Shown here: in pieces, positions 1 to 10,414 of the stretch
How positions within the stretch are numbered: the first letter of the stretch is position 1
Layout of the letters: each line of letters opens with the position of its first letter
From: Piscicola geometra
Lineage: Eukaryota; Annelida; Clitellata; Hirudinida; Piscicolidae
DNA length: 64,000 bases
Assembly: GCA_943735955.1 (NCBI GenBank)
Contig: OX030956.1
Location: 10,901,444 to 10,965,443, forward strand
Direction: 5' to 3'
Made by a program: the position numbers and the translations under genes
The notes under the pieces: model-generated
Seen by the model: only the letters and a program-made list of their open reading frames with translations
The model's database searches: none
What the model was told of the DNA's origin: nothing

Positions 1-478
1 GTGTCAGGAGAATTCATAATAATTTATTTTTATGTCTTTATATTTAATATCCTAATATTTTTTAACTCCAAAAGTGATCATTGAGTTTTTAAAGTTAATT
101 TGCATGACTTTGAGGATACACCTGACTAGAAACTTCATCGTTCACAAAACCCTAACTCATTTAAAAAAATGAAACCGACATCAAAATTGAAACCGACACA
201 CACGTGTTAGTCTGGAGGCTTGCTAAGTCTCCCCATTGAACAAACACCTGTCTACCACCTCGTCATCGATTGCCACTTGAGTGCAGTGTGCACAACCCTC
301 TCTAATGTGTTACAGTGCGTCACCACCTTTGTGCTTTTACAGTTTTTATTGAAAATAGTTTTTATTTTTTATTGCTTACAAGTTTTCTTGAAGTGCTTTG
401 TACTCTTCATTGATAACGCTAAAATAATATTTTTTGAAATTAAAAATTTATTTCTTCAAAAACAAACATAACCTACAG
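1..478. other. Left edge, no gene resolved
   Basis: AT-rich sequence upstream of the first small heat-shock exon. It ends in a plausible acceptor, cctacag at 472-478. I cannot place an upstream exon here. The N-terminal exon of the gene may lie left of the window, or the gene may start at the ATG at 536. Confidence 0.4.
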
Positions 479-3400
479 AAGCACAACACCCACTCTCACC
501 AAAACCCAGGCCTCAACGACACCCTTCTGGAGAAAATGGACCTGCGGAACATGTACTACAACACCAAGGATGGAGGCAAGGTGAAGTGAATCTACATCTT
601 TATAACTTGAACGTTTTTGGAAGGATTAAAATTTTGCTTATTTATAATTTTTAAAGCAGTTTTTTATAAACTTTTACGATTAGAAAATACTTTCAACAAT
701 CCATCGAGCTTATACAACTTACCTGGTCGACTTGATGTTGTGACGACCTGAAGCAAATCGGCGAAAAAAAGTGCTCAAACATAGGGATCGTGCACGCTCA
801 AAAGCAGACTCAAGCGGTGAAGCCAGTAGACATCGCAGCCAATTCACAGATCACCAAAAGCTTTCCTTCGATCCCGTGCATGCAACCCGATTGTTACAGC
901 GGGAAGATGTGTGATTGGCTGGAACGATAATGTGAGCAGTTATCGACCCCGTCGTTTGTCATTATTTCTGCTTTGTTTTACAATTTCATAGTTTTGCTGA
1001 CCCCCTCGACTGCATCGAGGGTTATTAAACGCCAAAAAAACACACAAAACTAGCTTCGTTCTTTTCCTTCGTTTGATCGTTCGAAACATTCAAGTATTTA
1101 ACTTTTCACATTTTAAAAATACTTCCAGTTATTTTTCCTTGATACATTTTTCAATCTGATACAAATGTGGTTTCAATCTGATGCAAATGTAGTTTCAATC
1201 TGATACAAATGTGGTTTCAATCTGATACAAATGTAGTTTCAATCTGATACAAATGTAGTTTCAATCTGATACAAATGTAGTTTCAATCTGATGCAAATGT
1301 AGTTTCAATCTGATACAAATGTGGTTTCAATCTGATACAAATGTAGTTTCAATCTGATACAAATGTGGTTTCAATCTGATACAAATGTGGTCTCCATCTG
1401 AGACTTCTTGGTGGCTTCCTGGCAGGTGTTTCGAGTGAGTTTCGACGTGAGTCAGTTCGTGCCGGACGAGATCAACGTCAAGACGCAAGACAACCGCCTC
1501 ATGGTGCAGGCCAAACACGAGGAGAAAGGTGCGTGTGGTGGGTGGAGGGGTGGTGGAGGGGTGATGGAGGGGTGGTGGAGGGTGGTGGAGGGGTGGTGGA
1601 GGGTGGTGGAGGGTGGTGGAGGGGTGGTGGAGGGGTGGTGGGTGGTGGTGGGTGGAGGGTGGTGGAGGGGTGGTGAAGTTGTGGTGGGTGGTGGAGGATG
1701 GTGGAGGGGTGCGTATGATAGGTAAAGGGGGGGTGGAGGGTGGTGGAGGGGTGGTGGGTGGTGAGAAATGTGCAATTAAAGATTTAAAGAAGGGATGGAG
1801 GGTAAAGACTAGGTTACGTGCTTCGAAAAAAAATTAAGTGAAAAGCTGGGATTAAAAATCATGTTTATTCAACAAACACTTGTGCTCAGTTACACTTCCT
1901 TGCTGCAAATGCCTTGATGCATCGCGTTGAACGAATATTAAGGGTTTTACCAAAATCTTAAAAGTCAGGCTTTCCTGATGGATCGAAAAAAGCTATTGTT
2001 TGCTCCAATTTGTAGGTTACACGCACCGCCGAGAAATAAAAGCAAGAGAAAAATCAAACAGGAAGCAGGAAAACACTTTCGAAAATTAACTTTTTCCAAT
2101 AAAAAAATAGTTCACAAAAAGCAGTGAATAAAAAATATAACTTTTTTCGGCGATAAAAATTCTTCATCTAAATTCCAGCGAGGAATTGTGGTCTACTTCA
2201 AACAAAGTAACCCGATCTTTTCAGACTTCTTTATTCGTCTGCATTTTAAAAGACCAACTTTTTTTTCTGACGCTTCTCTTTTTTGTTTACTTTTTTTCTC
2301 TATTTTTTGATCTTTTCTATCTATTTTAAGCTTTAACATTTTCAGCATTCGAAACTGACATAATTTATGCTTACATCTTGCCTTTTCCAGCCTTTTTGCC
2401 TATTTGTCAGTCCTTTTATCAGCAAAACTCTAGAAGATCTGAAGCTTTTTGCTATGTTGACAGGGTTTTAAACTTCACAAACATTTATGTGTTTACTCAT
2501 TTTTTTTCCAAAAAATTTAAATGAATTAAATAGTTTTTCTTTGGAATAGTCTTCAAAATCCGTTATTAGTGATTCATAGATTTGCCTTCAGGACAAAATG
2601 TTTTAGTTTGTTTGTGCGTGTGTGCGCGTGTGTGTGTGTGTGTGTTTATGTGTGAATGATGCAGTTTCTTATTCATCTGGGCAGATCTTTTTGGTGGTTC
2701 GAATAGTCGATGTTTGTGGGCTCTTCTTCGATTGGTTACGTTCGTTTCGCTTCCATTCTGCTTGTTTGTGGAAAGATTCTGAAAACAAGACTGAAAATCT
2801 ATTCAGCAGCAATTAACGAAAAAGCAATTTAAACACAAAAGCTAAACTAAAACACACGACAACACTCAGCCAAACGACGACAACAGTCAGCCAAACGACG
2901 ACTAGACCTCAAGAAGATCACATAGCACGCCTCATGCGTAGTGGTGTCGATGATAGCATCTTTATAGCTTCTCTCTTTCCCTCGGACTGGAAATCGTTAA
3001 TTCTACGCGAGTTTGAGTGTTGGGAAATGCTCTTGAAGAAGATAAAAAATTATTTTATTTCCAGTTTCAACTTTATTGCATCTTCATTGCATCTTAAAAA
3101 TATTGAATCATTAAATAACCTTAATTAAATCCAGTAGAGACTGTTTAACGCACTAAAAAACACTATAAAACTGTTAAAAGCTTGTTTAAAAAAAAATAAA
3201 AATATTTGTTCAAAGTGGAAAAGCGATTTTTTTGGCAGACAGTTTAATCGGTTTCATTATGAAAGTGTTTTTTCAAGTTGCATATAACTTTTGAACCTAA
3301 ACATACTTTTTTACTGAAAACACAACGCCGTTATTATAACTTTAAAATGGGTCTGTAAATTTAAGTGAGGAATTGAATCGGCGAGGCAATAAGAGTCTTA

Positions 3401-4639
3401 TTAAGACTGACTTTTTCGCACTTTTGTTTTGGAACATTAAAATACCTAATTATTCAAAAATACCAAAAGATTTTAGTATTTCATAGCAGTACACCTTCAT
3501 GCAAGTACAACCTCCATTCAGCTAATTAATATCAAGATAGTTAATTAATTAACTAACTAATTAATTCCTTATATTCATATTTGATTCGCTAGTCGACGGC
3601 GGCAAGATGGTGAGCAGGGAGTTCAGCAGGCAGGTGGACATTCCCGCGAACGTTGACCCCTTCACCATGCACAGTGTCCTCAGCAAGGATGGCATCCTCC
3701 AAGTTGAAGCCCCTGTACGTGTGGTGCTCATGATGATGATTCTGGTGGTGGTGATGATGATGCTTGGTTGTGCTGATGTTGAGAGGAGTGGTGATAGTAG
3801 TTATGTTCGTGGATGAGATAAGAGAAAAGCTTAAATACAAACTTTTATCAAATCAATTTCATTTTAAATGCTCAAAAGTTTTCTCACAGGTTCTTTCCCC
3901 CACAAGCGAGTCTGTTTCGAGTGACGTCATAACGCCCAAGACGACAGAACACCCGGTCATGTCCTCCAGCAAAGGCACCCAGTCCACCCCCTCGCACAAG
4001 TTCTCCCCCGCCACTGGCTGCTCCACCCTCGAGAACAACAACTGCTTCACCTTTCAAGACGGAAACAAGGTCTTGAAACGTTTGAAATTAAATCTTCTGA
4101 AGAAGCAATTAATCTTCAAAAAGAATAAATTAATCTTTAAAAAATCGATTAATCTTTAAAAAAATCGATTAATCTTCAAAAAATCAATTAACTATCTGTG
4201 ATTTTAAACTATGGAAAAACACACAAACCTTGAGTAATTTGTAACTTTGAATTTTGTAAACTTTAATTTCAACGAATTCCAAAATGACCGAATCCCCTCC
4301 CCAAAGGTGTACCGCATCACCATCGACATCGGTTCGGACTTCAAGCCCGGAGATCTTTCGGTCAAGACAGTCGATCGGAAATTGGTGGTTAACGCGAGAC
4401 ACGAAGAGAAGGTGCCCGGCAAGAACTGCAGCAAGGAGTTCAACAAGGAGTTTGACCTTCCAGACCACGTTGACCCCAATCAGGTCAGGGTCGTGTTATA
4501 TGGCACGGTGATGGCATACATAGTCTGGGGTCAAGCCAATGCAGTCGTTTAATGTGTATTTGAAGTTTTTATTGATTATGATGGTGAGAGGGTGATGATG
4601 ATAATGATGATGGCAATGATGATGGCAACGATGATGGCA

Positions 4640-4672
<33 letters not shown>

Positions 4673-4840
4673 GCAATGATGATGATGATGATGGCGGCAA
4701 TGATGATGATGATGATGCAGGTGACGGCGAGTCTGACGTCAGAGGGTCACCTGGTGCTCGAGGCCCCCCTGCAGACGTCCCCAAGCAGCCAGCAGGCACA
4801 CACCATCCACCCTCCCCAGTACCCGCCAGGGGGGCTCTGA
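479..4840 (+). CDS. Small heat-shock protein with two alpha-crystallin domains (5' end unresolved)
   Basis: ATP-independent holdase chaperone of the HSP20/alpha-crystallin family. Exons, all in phase: 479-580, 1426-1528, 3593-3714, 3890-4069, 4307-4483, 4721-4840 (stop TGA). Domain 1 reads VFRVSFDVSQFVPDEINVKT, then a KHEEK loop, SREFSRQVDIP and a GILQVEAP end strand. A 60-residue Ser/Thr-rich linker follows. Domain 2 repeats the pattern with VYRITIDIGSDFKPGDLSVK, HEEKVPGKN, KEFDLP and GHLVLEAP. Introns enter both domains at the same place, just after DGGK or DGNK, which points to internal exon duplication. A two-domain layout is known from flatworm p40-type proteins. The modelled coding part is 267 aa. 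An ATG at 536 in good context could be the start, or the reading frame may come from an earlier exon spliced at 478. The chaperone call is firm; the N terminus is not. Confidence 0.88.
1149..1390. repeat. 22-bp minisatellite, about 11 copies
   Basis: Direct repeats of tttcaatctgatacaaatgt plus gg or ag, in the first resolved intron of the small heat-shock gene and ending about 35 bases before its acceptor. A degenerate twelfth copy follows. Confidence 0.95.
1534..1765 (+). repeat. G-rich GGTGGAGGG tract just inside an intron
   Basis: A 230-base run of GGTGG, GGAGGGG and similar units begins five bases after the 5' splice site at 1529. Many runs of three or four G on the sense strand could form G-quadruplexes in RNA. 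Confidence 0.9.
4578..4720 (+). repeat. ATG trinucleotide microsatellite
   Basis: Interrupted ATG/GATG repeats fill the last intron of the small heat-shock gene and run directly into its acceptor (gatgcag, ending at 4720). Confidence 0.95.
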
Positions 4841-5120
4841 GAGGGGGGGGGGGAGGGAGGGGGTAACAAGTTAATGCCTGCACACATTTTGCATGCAACA
4901 CGCTCTGTAGATTGGTGCAGTGTTGTTTGTTGCACAGTGGGATGTGGTGGGTGGTGGTGGTGATGATGATGATGGAACATTACGTGGGGCTGCTTGTCGT
5001 GCTTAAACCTCTCGATTCCACTTCCTCGCAGACCTCAGCACGCCTACAAGCATTCGTTCCTACAGGATGGTCATCATAACCATGCTTTTTGGCGCTTTTC
5101 GACATACATGTTTTCTAAAG

Positions 5121-5134
5121 ATGTGACGTCACAT
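5121..5134. promoter_or_regulatory. CRE-type palindrome
   Basis: A perfect 14-base palindrome, ATGTGACGTCACAT, contains the CREB/ATF consensus TGACGTCA. A second, 16-base palindrome with the same core sits at 5214-5229. Function is inferred only from the motif, and the location between two 3' ends is not promoter-like. Confidence 0.35.
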
Positions 5135-5735
5135 GGAAATAGTTAATTAGATACCTTTACAGCCCGCTAACCCTGGAAAAGTAGTTATTCAGTCGGTAAT
5201 ACGGACTTTGATGATGATGACGTCATCATGTAGTAACGCATCACTTTTAAATGTTAGTAACTCACCAAAAAGACTGCTTGTTGCCATCAGTGACGTTTAA
5301 CTACCATCGTGTTAACATGTACGAAATCCCATGTTGATCACACGCTACAAAGCTTTGGCAGCGTGTTCGGAAAATTTATTTTGTGTAAAACTAATCGTTG
5401 TCACTTGAAGAGTTCACGTTGGAGCTTTGAAAGCCTCCTGCCAGACAGACCTCACACAATCTCCCTTCAGCATCACGCTTACATCAAATTCAGAGTTGTT
5501 CCTTTCTCGTTGAACACCAAGCCAAAGCACTTTTCTCGTTTGCTTCCTAGTCAAATGCGCTTCACATTTCATTTCCTCGTGATTTCAATTTTTTATTTTT
5601 TGTAATTAAATATTTAAACGCTTTTAATCAAACAATAAACACGAGTTAAAATCTAGAAATGCTTACAAGCAAATTCTTCCATCTAGTGGAAAATAATTTC
5701 TAACTAAATAATCTATCATTTCCCCAGAAATAAAT

Positions 5736-5741
5736 TTTATT
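5736..5741 (-). other. CABIN1 poly(A) signal
   Basis: AATAAA on the minus strand, about 55 bases past the CABIN1 stop codon. Confidence 0.6.
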
Positions 5742-5793
5742 TAATTAAATTTACTTTTATCGAGCTAATAAATCATATTTAATTCTGAAGAAT

Positions 5794-8700
5794 TTAGTCT
5801 GAGTCTTCAGACAAGACGATGACATCTTCGTTGCGAGCATTCTTCTCAATGTTGAAGGCTAGTGCCTTTGAGATGTTGTTGTTGATGTTGATGTTAGAGG
5901 ATGTTGTCTTGGAGGTGAGTTGGTTGGATGGAGGATGGTTGGCCTGGTGGGTAGATGGATGGTTGGATTGTTGGGTGGATGGGAGGGTAGATGGGTTGGT
6001 AGATGAGTGAGTGGATGGATAGGTGGATGGGTTGGTGTTGGTTGAGGATGTGTGCTTTGGTGTGGTAGTATGGGTGGCTTCCTTGGATGGGATGGTCACA
6101 GGTGGTGCTTGGAGACCACGTGAAGGGAAAGGTAGGTGATGTTTGATCTTCTTTGGAAAAACTGAAGTGTGTTGTTGGGTTTGTTGTTGTGGTTTTTGAA
6201 GTTGTTGTTGAGGTTGTTGTGGCTTGAGTTGTTGAGCTTGAATATTAGTCGCTTGTTGTATTTGTTGTGAGTGTTCTTGGCGATGTTGTGGTGGAGGCTT
6301 CAGAGATGCAGAAGGAACTTGTTGTTGTTGTTGTTGTCTTGGGTGCTGCATAGCCGATTGTTGAGAGTATTTAAATACTTGTTGTTGTTTTTGTTGTTGA
6401 AGTTGTTGATGATGTTGTTGTTGATGCATCTGCTGTTGCTTGGGAGACTGATGACGGGGCTTGAGAGGGTGCTGATCCGACTGGGATGATGGAGCCTCAA
6501 CCTCATGCTTCCTCTTTCCGATGGCGCCAGCAAGGACTGCCTGGTTGGAGAGCAGGAGTGGAGGAACTGGAGTGGTCTTCTGTGGGATGGGAATGGAACT
6601 GCGTTGTCTTGGTGGAAGATGCGCTGATGGGATGAGTGGCGATTGCAGTCGTGGTGACGGTGAGACGAAGTGTGGTGGTGGCTTCAAGGTGGCTGGCGTG
6701 GAGTGGAGCGGTTGTTGTGATTGTTGTTGTTGTGATTGTTGTTGTTGTTGTTGTTGTTGTTGGTTCTTCAATGGCGTAGAAGAAGAGTCGAGAAGGGTTT
6801 GGTTAGGAGTGGATGAAAAATTGTTTGTGTTGTTGATGATGCTGTTGTTGTTGGTGCTGTTGTTGTTGAAGCCGTCATTGTTACTGTTGTTGGAAATGTT
6901 GTTGCTGGTGTTTGTACTTTGCGTTTGGGGTGTTCTTAAAGCAGAAGTTTGAGTTGTTTGAATTGGATTTTGTTGTTGTGGTTGTGGCTGTTGTGGTTGT
7001 TGTTGTTGTGGTTGTTGTTGCTGTTGTGGTTTTTGTTGTTGTGGTGGTTGTTGTTGTTGGAAAGAGCCCAACAAAGGCATGGAAACATTCAGTTGTTTCT
7101 TAGCATTTGGAATCTTTGGTTGTTGGTAGGTATTGTGTTGTTGTTGTTGTTGTTGTAGTTGTTGTTTCGGGATTTGAGAAGGAGAAACGAAAAGTTGTTT
7201 GTGAGAAGTGTGTTGTTGGGGTTGTTGCGGTTGTTTTCCGGGAGTTTGTTGCAGTTGTCGATGATGTTGTTGTTGTTGCATTTCGTAGTACTGCTGATGA
7301 TGATGGCTCGGACTAGTGACTTTGAGAACGTTAGGCGAGGTGGCATGGTGGCTAGAAACGCTTTGAGAATGGTTGTAGTTGGGGTTGGTACTGGACTGGT
7401 TAGAAGGGGAGAAAGCATGGCTAGTGGTGGAATTGTAAAGATTGAGGTTGGAGGAGTGGTGGGAGGAAGGGAAGGCGGGTGTCGACTTGTTGAGGTTGGG
7501 GGTGGTCTGGCTGGGGCAGTGGAGTGGAAGGTTGTTGCTGGCATCGGTTTTGCTGAGAGGGTGGTTGAAGGAGGTTGAAGGTGGTGGTGGTGAAGTGAGC
7601 GACGACTGGTGGGTCTTGGCCGCTTGGGGACGCTGTGAGGATGTTGTTGAAATGCTGATGCATAAAGATTCTCAAATTAGCTTGAAAAATCATGTGGTGT
7701 TGGTGGGAGAGTTTGGAGCGGAGTGGTCTGTTTGAAATGGCACCTGAAAGAGTCTGGAAGTCTGCTGCTGGTTGCAGAACCTTCGTATTTCGTCGAGAGA
7801 GGGCTTGTAGTCCTGCTGCAGGGCACGTGTGTGTGTGTGTGTGTGTATGTGTGTGTGTGTATGTGTGTATGTGTGTGTGATAAAGTATCCACTCATGCAC
7901 GTCACTTGGAATCACACAAACATCCGCTCAGCCCACGAGCCACCCTTTTCACCACCCCCCCTACCCACCCCCCTACCAACCCCCCTACCCACCCCTCTAC
8001 CAATCCCCCTACCCACCCCTTACCAACCCCCCTACCCACCCCACTACCAACCCCCCTACCAACCCCCCTACCAACCCCCCTACCAACCCCTCTACCAACC
8101 CCCCTACCAACCCCTTACCAACCCCCCTACCAACCCCCCTACCCACCCCACTACCAACCCCCCTACCAACCCCCCTACCAACCCCCTACCAACCCATGCA
8201 CAAACCTTGGCCCTGGTGAGGTGTTGGTAGAGGGTGTGGAGGATGGTGTCGAGGGAGGAGGTGGTCATCTTGAGGGACTGCATCCTCATCTGCAAGACAT
8301 TCGCCATCACGTCCACCATCTCGTCCCTCGTCTTCTCGCACGCCCCTTGTGGAGTTGTTGAAAAAGTTGTTTAAAAAGTCAAAGATTTCGCTATAAATTA
8401 ATGGGATTAAAAATTTAAATCATCAAAATAGATTCGAAAAATATTCATTTAATTAATATATTCTACTATTGATTAATTAATTCAAAAAACGATCAAATAA
8501 AATCTCACAGCTTCCGGCCTCTTTCTCGGTCAGGTAGGTGACCCTTTGGCGCAGAATCTGCACACTGAGGTGGAAGGCCTCCCGGGACAGAATCTGCCTG
8601 TCGTAGTCGCGCAAGTATTTCCTGGAAGGGGGAGATTGGGGTGGGGTGTGGTCTGATTTGATGAGTGAGTGAGTGAGTGAATCGTCGAGTTTCTTTTGAA

Positions 8701-10377
8701 GTGGATAATTTGTAATTAAAAGATTAATTAAGTTAATTATTTAATTAAGTGGAAACTGAATCGATAAATAAAATAAATTCAAGACAAACTCAAATACACG
8801 AAAACACAAACATATACAAAAAAACGCACACAAGCACACAAACAGACACACAAACATACACACAAACAGACACACAAACATACACACAAACAAACATACA
8901 CAAACAAACAGACTTGTTGGCATTGTCAGGGCAGCGGGACAACTGCATGTGGAGTTGGAAGAGGAGGGAGGAGTTGACTGACCTGCGCAGGAGGTGGAAG
9001 AGCAGCACCACAGACCTGCACAGGTGCGAGGCGAAGGAGCCGAAGCGGTCAAGGTCGCTAGAGGGCAGTCTCCACACTCCCTGAAGTGGGTGGCGATGGT
9101 GGTGATGATGAGGAAAATTAAAAATTAAAAAATAGTAATTAAAACAAAGGACTATTCCTGAATCATGGCAATCAAACTTCAATTCCCCCCTCCCATATTC
9201 CCCTCTCCCAGCAAACACCCAGCGACGACGACTCACGTTGAAGAAGTTGTTCACCTTCCTCTCCTGGAAGAGCGACTGGCAGCGGAAGCCGTTCACTGGC
9301 AGATGGAACGAGTTGCCAATCAAGAGTTCTCTGCAGAAGGAGAGGTTCTGCGAGAAGGGGGGAGGAGAGAGAGGGTGTTAGGGTGTTTCGGTTGGTGTGT
9401 TAAGTTTATTTGAGAGACAAACGTTGAAAAAGATGACAAAAATCTAAAACATTTATTAAATATATTTTTTTATACAAATAATGTTGAACAACCTAAAAAT
9501 GAAAACACTTGAAAAGGCCACCTTGAGATGTCGGCAGTGGAAGTAGATGTGGGCGAGGCGGTACTGCGACTTGAAGTGCCAGGGGTAGCGCGAGAGGACG
9601 AGGCTGAAGGCGCGCATGCACGAGTGCATCAGCGAGACGAACCTGCCGCCGAGTTTATCGCTAGGCTGCTTGCTGTCTGCCCCGCTTGATGTCTTGCTGG
9701 TGGCGTTTTGATGCTTCGGTGCCTTCGTTTCGTCGTTTGTTGAGCAGTTTGTGGAGCAGTTTGTGGAACTTTGTGAGTGACTACCACTTGTTTCGGCTGG
9801 CTCACCACTCACAACTTCCTCGCCTGAACCTCCTCTCACTGCATCAGTCATCTCCCCTCCATTCCCCTCCAGCTCTGCCAGTTTTGACTCCAGCATTTTG
9901 AATTCGTCGTCAACCTCCCCCTCACAAACTGGACCCCCCTCCAAGCCACCAAGCACATCCTTCTTTTCTCCTCCTACGACCACGTCAACTTTCTCAACAC
10001 CATCCACCTCACCACCCACCTCCCCACCAACCCCAGCACCTACCACATCGCCCACTACACCCCCTTCTTTCTTCACTCCATCACACAGCACCACCTCCTC
10101 CTTCAACGACTCCTCCCCAATAATTATGACGTCATCAATCGAAACCTCCATCTTGCAACTAGCATCAGGACCACCCTCAAGACCACCACCCCCCTCTTGA
10201 CCACCCACCACCACTCCACCCTGGCTTCGACCACCAGCCACCCCTCCCTCAAAACCATCCACTGCTTGATCACCACCACTACTACTACTACTACCACCAC
10301 CACCACCACCACTACTACTACTACCACGCATGCTCACTACACCTTGCTGCCCACCCAACTGCCTCTGATGCTGATGC

Positions 10378-10414
<37 letters not shown>

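Larger units (their letters stand above)
4841..5793. other. Convergent intergenic region
   Basis: Lies between the 3' ends of the small heat-shock gene (+) and CABIN1 (-). A G-run follows the stop at 4843-4861. Two palindromes built on TGACGTCA stand at 5121-5134 and 5214-5229. No supported coding sequence. Confidence 0.6.

Noticed and set aside
736..930. Open stretch DDLKQIGEKK to CDWLER as an extra small heat-shock exon
   Set aside because: It ends in an in-frame stop before the only good donor, and joining 580 directly to 1426 reproduces the DGGK-VFRV junction seen in the second domain.
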